Below the pieces are notes generated by a model. The model saw only the letters and a program-made list of their open reading frames with translations. It was not told the origin of the DNA and ran no database searches. Source: Chrysochromulina tobinii (taxonomy: Eukaryota > Haptophyta > Prymnesiales > Chrysochromulinaceae). Taken from it: a stretch of 31,932 nucleotides of DNA. The DNA is taken from assembly GCA_001275005.1 (NCBI GenBank), contig JWZX01002299.1, forward strand, positions 1 through 31,932, read 5' to 3'. Each line of letters opens with the position of its first letter. The stretch's first letter is position 1. Position numbers and translations under genes: made by a program. Positions 8,007-15,700 of the stretch are shown piece by piece.

Positions 8007-8166
8007 GCCAGGGCTCAAGGTGCCCCCCCCGGTCGCGTTGCTGTGGAAGCCGAAATCATGGAAAGCGTACAGTACTATGTACCGGTACACAGTCGGCCGC
8101 GGGGAGCGGTCGGCTTCGGGCTTGCGGCTGTTGAGTCGGCCGCGGCTTCGGTTGTCGCGCTGACGT

Positions 8167-8332
8167 GCGGGGTGTGTGTTGTTGGTGGGTTTGGTTGGTT
8201 GTGAGATTCGTCTGGGTAAAAAGACACCGGGGGGAGCCGGGACACACACGAGACACACGGAACACGCGGACGCACAAATGCACACAGACGAATCTCACAA
8301 CCAACCAATCACACCAACAACACACACCCCGC
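8167..8332. repeat. Long inverted repeat (hairpin) just upstream of the metalloprotease gene
   Basis: The 50-bp arm 8167-8216 (starting gcggggtgtgtgttgttggt) is the near-perfect reverse complement of 8283-8332, with only a few mismatches. The 66-bp spacer is copy C of the ACACGG-rich repeat (taaaaagacaccggggggag to acgcggacgcac). TACCGGTA palindromes flank it at 8080-8087 and 8337-8344. The right arm ends about 20 bp before the start codon at 8355, so the hairpin would lie in the promoter or 5' leader. Confidence 0.7.
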
Positions 8333-8354
8333 TTTTTACCGGTACCCGGTACAC

Positions 8355-9464
8355 ATGTGGATGGGACATCCACACGGCGAGATGGAGCATCATGAGGCTC
8401 CGACGCCGCCACCCACGCTGAGTATCCACGCAGCACCGACCACGGCGGGCCACGTACATGCACTGCCCTCATCCTGGTCAGTGCCAACCGTGGCTGCACC
8501 TGTGCATCGGCACTTCGACGCAGCGCTGCCGGACGAGTGGGCGCCGCTCTTCACACGCTGCTTCGAGGATGTTCGAGCCATTCTCGGCGGTACGTTTGAG
8601 TGCCACGTCGTCGCCGTGCACACGCACCGGTGGCCTGCGGGGTCCTCGGCGCGAGCGGCTCTCGCCTCTGTCGCCCCGCTATTGGGTGGTGGCACCCAGT
8701 TGCAGGTGGGCGACTATTGCACCTTCCAGGCTGCGCCGCGCGCTCGGATTCTGGTGCTCCAGTACGACACTATCTGCCCCGCACACCGGCGATCCGTCAT
8801 CGCGCACGAGTACCTCCACGTCCATCAGATGTCATTGCTACGCGAGCTCGCCCTCGGCCCTGCGCATGACACGCTGCCGATGTGGCTCATGGAGGGTACC
8901 GCCGCACTCTTCGAGCATTTGTACATCAACGAATTCTGGAGTGGGCTGCACCGTGACGGTCTCGAGGCTGCTTTACGATTTGCGCACGCGGAAGCGACTG
9001 CCGGCCGGCTCGCTTTTGGACGTCGCAAGGAAACCTACGAGGATGTATCCATGAACTACTTCGTCGAGGTGTGCGCGGTGTGCTACCTGGCTCATGTGTG
9101 CGCGCTCTGGACGCGTGTCGAAGTGCTCATCACAACGCTTTGGTCGCGCATCTACGAGGCGCAAGGAGAGTGGCGAGGCGCCTTCGACAGCCTCTTTGGG
9201 CGCTCACCCGACACGTTCTACGACGACTTCAATCGCTTCACCGCCTCCACGACTCTTGAGCAGATGCGGCGCATCTTACCGCACGCCCCCGTGCTTGGTT
9301 ATTGCTGCCCGGATACATCGCGTGCTGTTCCGTTCCTCAGGCGCCTCGCCTACGGTGGGGAGCGGACCGAGTCGCCAGGCAGGGTGCGCGTGCATCTGGG
9401 GCGTTGCGGCCCAGAGCGCGTGGGCGTCACGTTGACGGTTGGGCGCTCGATGGTTGCGAATTAA
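8355..9464 (+). CDS. Putative HExxH zinc metalloprotease-like protein (gluzincin / peptidase MA-like)
   Basis: The 369-residue frame starts at ATG 8355. Residues about 148-158 (VIAHEYLHVHQ) form a HExxH zinc site. About 25 residues later comes WLMEGTAALFEHLYI, whose Glu fits the third ligand of gluzincin-type proteases ('EG.A.y.E'). The arrangement resembles peptidase MA/collagenase-like bacterial proteins more than a named eukaryotic family. No signal peptide is evident; the N-terminus is His/Pro/Met-rich (MWMGHPHGEMEHHEAP). The C-terminal region holds a helical part (ESLFGRSPDTFYDDF type) and no further domain I recognise. Proteolytic activity is inferred from the motif alone. It sits directly behind the inverted repeat at 8167-8332 and ends just before the next frame. 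Confidence 0.6.
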   Translation: MWMGHPHGEMEHHEAPTPPPTLSIHAAPTTAGHVHALPSSWSVPTVAAPVHRHFDAALPDEWAPLFTRCFEDVRAILGGTFECHVVAVHTHRWPAGSSARAALASVAPLLGGGTQLQVGDYCTFQAAPRARILVLQYDTICPAHRRSVIAHEYLHVHQMSLLRELALGPAHDTLPMWLMEGTAALFEHLYINEFWSGLHRDGLEAALRFAHAEATAGRLAFGRRKETYEDVSMNYFVEVCAVCYLAHVCALWTRVEVLITTLWSRIYEAQGEWRGAFDSLFGRSPDTFYDDFNRFTASTTLEQMRRILPHAPVLGYCCPDTSRAVPFLRRLAYGGERTESPGRVRVHLGRCGPERVGVTLTVGRSMVAN

Positions 9465-9715
9465 ATGGTTGCGAGCGAGTGTGTTTTCCGTGGGCGAGCG
9501 TACACCGATGTCGCGTCGTGTTGAGCGGCGGATTGCCTCATCTCCCTCATCTCCCTCGCGGTCGTGTCAACACAGCCCCGGACAAAAAGCGACCGTCCGG
9601 TCTCGCCTCGGAGCCAGTTATAGCAAGATATGGTCGACCCTTGGCCTTCCTAAGACCGAGGGCCACAGGCCGACGCGGACCAGAGGCGAGAGGGCGCATC
9701 AGATCGGCGTGCCCT

Positions 9716-10507
9716 TCATTACGCTCTGTGAGACTCGCACGGTGCGCATCGTCGCACGCGGCAGCCCAGCGGCTGCTCCAATTCAACGGCCAGGTGCCTT
9801 GGCGGTACAACGAGGCAGTGGTTCAGTGCGGTGAGTCGTCAGACCTTTGTGTCAAATCGGCCGGTGCTCTCGATACGGCCACGAGCTGTTCACCGTGCAT
9901 GTGCACTCCGTCGCGAGTTCCACTCTGGACTCCCCATGGCTTTGGCTACGTGCAGCTGATGTTCGACACGATTGTGCGCACCGACGCCCGCTGTCGGACT
10001 GCCGGTGGCTTCACTAGCAGCCACCGCTTCAAGCTGCTGCAGATTGGCTTGGGTGGTGGCAGTTTTGCACTAGCGGTGCGGCGCCAGTGCCAAGCGATGG
10101 TCGATGTCATCGAGGGCCAGCCCGATGTGGCGATAGTCGCGGAGCGCTACTTTGGCTACAGCCCTGGCGCGCACGGCGGCCGACTTATCATCGCCGACGG
10201 TCTCGAGGGTGTGCGTACCCTGGCGATGCACTCGACCCCATCGACGCGCTACGACGCGATCTGCATCGACTGCATGGTGCAAGGCGCGATTCCCGATGGA
10301 TGCAAGAGCGACGAGTTCGTGGGCAGGCTTGCCACGCTGCTCCGCCCGGGCGGCACGCTCGTACAGTGGTCGTGGCCCGACGACAAGGAGCTGCTCAAGC
10401 GCAGATGGACGCAGCACCTTGCCAACGTGACCGAGCACTCCATGCTAGACGGCGGTGGGTTCGTCCTCGAGGCGCATGGCCCAGTGCCAGGTTTTAGGCT
10501 TTCATGA
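9716..10507 (+). CDS. Spermidine-synthase-fold (SAM methyltransferase-like) protein, 5' end unresolved
   Basis: The reading frame is open from 9302 to 10507 but has no ATG until 9899, so the start given is nominal. The Rossmann core is clear: FGYVQLMFDTI, then FKLLQIGLGGGSFALAVRR (SAM or nucleotide-binding glycine loop), VIEGQPDVAIVAERYFGY (acidic residue ending strand 2), RLIIADGLEGV, and YDAICIDCMVQGAIP (the catalytic-strand region), ending in LRPGGTLVQWSW. This is the order of polyamine aminopropyltransferases and their methyltransferase-like relatives. Substrate specificity is not evident. Either a short spliced 5' exon supplies the start (an ATG at 9508 opens another frame), translation starts at 9899 (202 residues), or the sequence has an error. 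Cysteines at about 9830-9900 hint at a lumenal N-terminal part. Confidence 0.6.
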   Translation, partial: SLRSVRLARCASSHAAAQRLLQFNGQVPWRYNEAVVQCGESSDLCVKSAGALDTATSCSPCMCTPSRVPLWTPHGFGYVQLMFDTIVRTDARCRTAGGFTSSHRFKLLQIGLGGGSFALAVRRQCQAMVDVIEGQPDVAIVAERYFGYSPGAHGGRLIIADGLEGVRTLAMHSTPSTRYDAICIDCMVQGAIPDGCKSDEFVGRLATLLRPGGTLVQWSWPDDKELLKRRWTQHLANVTEHSMLDGGGFVLEAHGPVPGFRLS

Positions 10508-10842
10508 ATTTCATTTCGTGCGTTTATTGAACATATGAGATACGTTTCTTCAGACGGATACAGATTGCAGAATGAATGCTCCATCCTCCTTTGACACACA
10601 AACACCGAGAACGAACGACGACAAAGTCAACATCAGTCATCACGCGCGCGCAAATTCGCTACGGACGGCGCAGCCCGCCGCCCACCGGATCTAGGCACGA
10701 GGGCACACACAGTTCCGAAGGACATCCTGTGTGGTGTTCGACATCATGCCCCGTGCCTGACATGCGATGCGCGATGGACCACCTCCGACTTCGCGTCGTG
10801 TTGCTCCACACGCTGGCCTCGTGGCACTACGTACAGCCTGTT
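10508..10842. other. Intergenic gap between convergent 3' ends; nothing recognised
   Basis: These 335 bp lie between the methyltransferase-like gene and CDC20. The first 60 bp (from the stop codon) are AT-rich, as expected for a 3' untranslated region. No gene, repeat or RNA was recognised. Confidence 0.5.
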
Positions 10843-12579
10843 TCAGCGGATGGCGCGGGCAGAGGCGAGCGCCTCGCGCGGCGAGAGGGGAAGGTGGCTC
10901 TCGAACGCGAGCGCCTTTTCAGCGGCGGAGAGCCGAGGTGCGCCTGAAAAGATGCGCCAGAAGCGCAGCGTCTCGTCGGCAGCAGCGGTGACTACGGTCG
11001 TCCCGTCGGGCGACTGAGCCATGTGCAGCACGCGCGACGTGTGACCGGTGAGCTCGGCCGCCTTGACCATCGAGGGATACTTCCACAGGATGAGCTGGTT
11101 GTGCGAGAAGCCGTGCGACGAGACGATCTCCCTATCGTGCTGCGACCACTGCAGTGCACACACCTGCGAGTGGGTATCGACCGTATCGAGGCATGCGCCA
11201 GTGCGCGTGTTCCAGAAGCGGATGCATCGGTCGGCGGTGCCACCGCCGCTCGCGAGGAGGCTCTGTTGCCACGGGCACCACGCAAGTGCCTTGACGGCGG
11301 CCGTGTGCGCGTCGATGCGGTGCAGCGGCGTGTCGCACGTGCGCCGGCCGCTGCCGGCTTGTTTATAGCGCGAATCCCAGATGTTGAGCAGATTGTCGTT
11401 GCCGCCGCTCGCGAGCATCGTGCCAGTGGGCGACCATTTGAGGCCGCACACCTCGAGCGTGTGCCCATTGAGCGTCGCCAGGCGCTGCGACGGGTCGCGC
11501 GTGTCATGGTGAATGATTCGCGCGTCCCTCCCGCCTGAGGTGAGCAGCGGACCGTTCCACGAGAGGCTACCCACGCGCGCCGTGTGGCCCGCAAAGGTGC
11601 TCACTAGCTTGTGCTTAGCCACGTCGTAAAGCTGCACTGCGTGGTCAGACAGTCCGACGGCCATGTGCTCGCCCTGCGGTGACCACGCGAGACTCGTCAC
11701 GCGGTCGTTTCCGCCTGGCAGCTCGAGCAGCTGGTCGATGGCGCCGTTGGACGCGTTCCACAAGTAAACGGTGGGGCCGAGCGCGACGCTCAGGACATTG
11801 TTCGAGGACCAGTCGAGCAGGTTGAGGTAGAAGTCGTCGAGCAGCTCGGGAGCGTCCAGGATGCGCTCGGGCACCGAGGGTATGTGACGTGCGTGCTTGC
11901 GAGGGCGCGTGTACGCGTCACGATCCCATGCGAGCTCGTAAGGGCGAGCCGTGCCACCGACGGCGCCGGCGCCCGCCACGGGCGCGGGGCCGGCACACGG
12001 GCCGGCCGTCGGAACGCCCAGCGGCGATCCGCACACGGAGCTGCCGAATCCGTAGCTGCTGCTGCTGCCGGCGCCGGCGGCGTCGTCCTGTGACGCGAGC
12101 GGCAAGCCACCAAACGAGGATTTTGACGAGGGCGGGGAGGTCGAATCTGGGCCCGTGAAGGAAAGCACCCGTGAGCCTGGTGGTGCCGTCGAGAGGCTGC
12201 GCGACAGCAAATCGCGGTACGCCTTCGCACGTACGTGGCCGTGGCCGCCACCTTGCCATAGCTCCGCATCGGCGAAAACAGCTGGCCCGACCTGGCCCAC
12301 GGCGATGAAGCGCCTTCTCGGGATGTGCCGATCGGATGGCACCCCGCCGCCACGGATGACACGGTTGACGCACTTGTGCGACAGCGGCAGCGAGGCGTGA
12401 ATCCCGCTGCTCTGGAAGGAAAGCTGCTGCGAGAAAGATCGGGCCAAGTTGCGTCTGCTGTTGCTGCTGCTGCTGCTGCCGCTGCCGCTCTCGGCAGGTC
12501 GCCCGGCGGCGACGGCGGCGGCGGCGGCGGGCTCCGGCGGAGGAGGCGTGATTTCGGAGGGCGAAGCAGGGGAAGACAT
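10843..12579 (-). CDS. CDC20: CDC20, WD40 activator of the anaphase-promoting complex
   Basis: The 578-residue protein carries the APC/C activator hallmarks. A C-box lies at about 82-88 (DRHIPRR). The motif RHIPSVPERILDAPELLDDF (about 226-245) continues into YLNLLDWSSNNVLSVALG, which leads into a seven-bladed WD40 propeller (to about 540). The protein ends in the Ile-Arg tail that docks on APC/C. Segments such as VCGLKWSPTG, SHGFSHNQLILWKYPSM and ELTGHTSRVLHMAQSPDG are CDC20-type rather than the FZR1/CDH1 version. In mitosis CDC20 presents securin and cyclins for ubiquitination. The first 220 residues are low-complexity Ser/Ala/Gly/Pro with no KEN box seen. The gene is longer than typical CDC20 (about 450-500) because of this leader. 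It is divergent from the IQ/WW gene, with 162 bp between start codons. Confidence 0.93.
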   Translation of the reverse strand: MSSPASPSEITPPPPEPAAAAAVAAGRPAESGSGSSSSSNSRRNLARSFSQQLSFQSSGIHASLPLSHKCVNRVIRGGGVPSDRHIPRRRFIAVGQVGPAVFADAELWQGGGHGHVRAKAYRDLLSRSLSTAPPGSRVLSFTGPDSTSPPSSKSSFGGLPLASQDDAAGAGSSSSYGFGSSVCGSPLGVPTAGPCAGPAPVAGAGAVGGTARPYELAWDRDAYTRPRKHARHIPSVPERILDAPELLDDFYLNLLDWSSNNVLSVALGPTVYLWNASNGAIDQLLELPGGNDRVTSLAWSPQGEHMAVGLSDHAVQLYDVAKHKLVSTFAGHTARVGSLSWNGPLLTSGGRDARIIHHDTRDPSQRLATLNGHTLEVCGLKWSPTGTMLASGGNDNLLNIWDSRYKQAGSGRRTCDTPLHRIDAHTAAVKALAWCPWQQSLLASGGGTADRCIRFWNTRTGACLDTVDTHSQVCALQWSQHDREIVSSHGFSHNQLILWKYPSMVKAAELTGHTSRVLHMAQSPDGTTVVTAAADETLRFWRIFSGAPRLSAAEKALAFESHLPLSPREALASARAIR

Positions 12580-12741
12580 CCTGGGCGGCGGCCGACGCTT
12601 GGAGTGATGGGCGCGCTGCTCGTTTGTGCTCGCACGAAAAAGAGACCAGGAGGAAGCCGTGAACGGTGAACCGCTGGACCAAGGGGCCTTGCGCTGCCGC
12701 CTTCCTGCGGGGTCTTCGTGACCGATTCCGGTGCGACGGTG
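12580..12741. promoter_or_regulatory. Short divergent promoter region between CDC20 and the IQ/WW gene
   Basis: These 162 bp separate the ATG of CDC20 (12579, minus) from the ATG of the giant IQ/WW gene (12742, plus). Both promoters must lie here or overlap the coding ends. No TATA box or shared motif was recognised. Confidence 0.3.
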
Positions 12742-15700
12742 ATGGCCAGCACGATCGGCAGAGAACAGAGAGCAGAGGAACTCTGGCAGCTTGTTCCAAC
12801 CGGCGCAAACACGCTCTTCATCGCTCCCGACGGCACGTCATTTGCTCCACATCCGCCTACGGAGCAGAAGAGGCAGGCGACAGCACGCAAGCGCCGGCCT
12901 CATTCGGCACGCAACAACAGCAGCGAGCAGCAGCAACGCCCACCACGCGCCTCCTCGGCACGCCCGCGACCGCAAACTGCACGGCCGCTCCCGCCGCCGC
13001 CGCTCCACTACGGTGAGAGGCCCATCTCGGCCTTTTCGGCACAAGGGCTGCTTGTGCCATCGCTCGAGCTTCTTCACCAGCAGCTGCAAGAGCTCAAGCG
13101 AAGGCAGCTGCGATCACACGGACACGGCCGAATGACGGATGGGGCCATCACACGGCTGCCCGAGGGCCAGCGGGTGCTAACCTATCGAACCAGCGGCTCT
13201 GCGAGTCCGCGGCCTTCCTCGGCTGCGGGCCCACGGCCTTCCTCGACAGAGCCGCCATCCGAGCCGCGCGCATTCACGACTCTCTTCGACAGCCGCAACG
13301 TGGCTCACAAACGCGCACTCTCGACGCAGGAGCAGATTCAGTACTTTTTCACAGGCATCGCTGGTCTCGCAGATCGTACGCCGCTGACGAAGCGGGAGCA
13401 GCCGGCGGTCAACGAGGCCACGCGCAAGGCGCGGCGTCAAGTGCTGTACCTCATCGAAGCCCGCGAGGCGGCCGTTGAGCTCTTGAGGGAGCTGATGCCC
13501 ACGCCGCTCGATGAGAAGCACGGCGATCGCCTCGCGCACCAGATCTTCACGTCGCGCGACACGGCGCCGCTTTTTGAACTGCGCGAGCGCTTTTCCGCGC
13601 TCTTCAGCATGGTACGAGCGCTCAGCGTCGCCATCGTAGACGCGACCGACTGCTGGCGGCGGGAGCTGCGCCGCTCGTCGTCGCACTACCGCTCATTCCC
13701 CGACCTTGAGCTGCCCTTCATCTGGGGTGAGCCCAGCCGCAGCTACGCGGCGCATATGTGCACCGACCTCAACTTCCTACCGGCACCAGTCCTTGCGGAC
13801 CCCCTGCTGGCCGAGTGGCTAGGGCGTCAGCTCGAGTGGGTACTCGCCCACGACCCGAACGTGGACGGGCCGAGCTCCCACACGTCGCGCGCCGAGCTCC
13901 GAGCCTTTGTTGTCCTCGTCCGGGAAGCCTGCCCGTCGACCTCGCACCTCGAAGAGCTCGTGCGCTCGCTCGCACCCGCGGCCGCCAAAGCAGCCGACGC
14001 CACGCTCAGCGCTCACCGCCATGCCATGCTCATCGCCTCGCCCGGCGCTCTGACGTCGCCGGAGACGTTGCACCGTGCGCAGACGACCATCCTCGTTGAG
14101 GCCGCGCGCTATGGCCTCATGGCCCCCGATCCAACCGCCCTGCTGCGCCATGCGCGTCATCGATCGCGAGGCAAACAACATGTGTGGGACGCGGCCATGT
14201 GGCGATGGTCAGCGTGGGAAGCCCTGCTGTATGGGCACTCGGGTGCGTACACATTTCTGCTGAAGGGGCTGCCTCAGGCACTCGACGCTTTCCGCATGCA
14301 CGATGCCGCCGCCGTCTTGCAGCGGATCTGGCGCCGGCGGACGGAGCGAAGGATGTTTTGGCTCGTGGCGAATGCCGAGGCTCTCGAAAAGGCTCGCCAG
14401 GCATCGGGGATACTGCTGCTGCGCAACGGCGCGGCGAGCAAGCTACAAATGTCGGTAAGGGCGCGGCAACTTCGCCGCACCTTCCAGGACGTCTCATCGG
14501 GTTTGGTGCAGCGTCAGCGCAAGCTCTCAGCACGCCTGTCCGCAGTGGAGGCGAAGCGCCAGCGGGAGGCGGAGCAGGCGTGCGCGGCCATCTCGATCCA
14601 GCGACGCACTCAGGTGGTGGCGGCCAAGCGGCATGCAAAGCTGAAGCACCAACGCTCAAAGACCCAGGGCTTAGGTAGTGACAACTTGATGGCACAGATG
14701 GGCGGCGTGGCGATCCTCGCTCGCCAGCTCTTGCGGTACAAGGCCTCGCGGCACGAGATGGCGATCGTCTACCAGAATGCGGTCCTCGACCATTACGCGA
14801 TCGCCGCGTCCGCCGCCACCCCGACGCCCGCCAACGAGGGCGTGCTCACGCCCGCCGCGATGGTACGGTACCGGCAGCGCGCGAAGACGCAGCAGCAGGA
14901 GGCGGCTAGAGCGCTCTTGGCGGTAGCCCAGCAAGCAGACGAGGGCGTGGAGCGTGTTCAGCAGCTCCGTTCACCAGGGGACCAGCCTGCTGGCTCTCCG
15001 AAAGGCCCGCCTCCTCGGATGCCGCCGTCGGACTTTCTGGCCATGTTCACCCAGCTGGAGGATGCGTCCTTCGCGGCAGCGATGACGCACGCGGGACTCG
15101 TCGCCGAGCACCAGGCATGGCAGGACGCTCTCGAAACTGGCACCGCCGCCGCCTGCATCGGCGGTAGTCCCGGCAGCAGCCCGGATGCCAGCCCGGGCGG
15201 CGATCGCCTCCAGATCTCATCGCTGCAATTGCAGCTTGAGAAAGCGAGCGCGAGCGTGCGCACGGCGGCTGACATGGTCAAGCAATGCACCGCCGCGGTA
15301 GTCGAATCGCGCGGTGCGCGGCTTGAAACGGTTGGGATCGCCGTCTACCGGTTGGACCCGCCGTCTACCGCTCCAGCCACAGCCGCTGTGGACAGCACCG
15401 TCGCCTCCACGACGAAGATCGCCTCGCCGACCAAAGCCGCCGCCGCCGCCGCTGCCGCTGCCGCTGCCCGCCCCAAATCGCTGCGACGTAAGTGTTCTGC
15501 AGACGTGCTCCGGGGCTACGCGGACGCCCTTGACCGCATGATGGCCGATGGATCCGTGCCGTCAGCAAGTGAGACGATGGTCGGCAACCAGCTCGGCTCC
15601 TTCCAGGCACTCCAGATGCGCCGCGCCGCCGATGAGCTCGATGCCCTTGAGGACGAGGCGCGGCGGCTTGAGGCCGCCAAGGAGGTGGCCGCACTCGACT

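Larger units (their letters stand above)
7149..8018. repeat. Fold-back element: nested inverted repeats around two CTGTCGAG minisatellites
   Basis: TTGAGCCCTGGC at 7149-7160 is matched by its exact reverse complement at 8007-8018. Inside, a 22-bp segment at 7242-7263 is exactly inverted at 7905-7926. Between the arms lie two arrays of a short unit CTGTCGAG (7158-7346 and 7834-8006), both written in the same direction, and a central 480-bp core with telomere-like CCCTAA stretches. No transposase or other protein is visible. The symmetry suggests a non-autonomous fold-back or MITE-like element, or a rearranged subtelomeric fragment. This is inference from structure. Confidence 0.6.
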
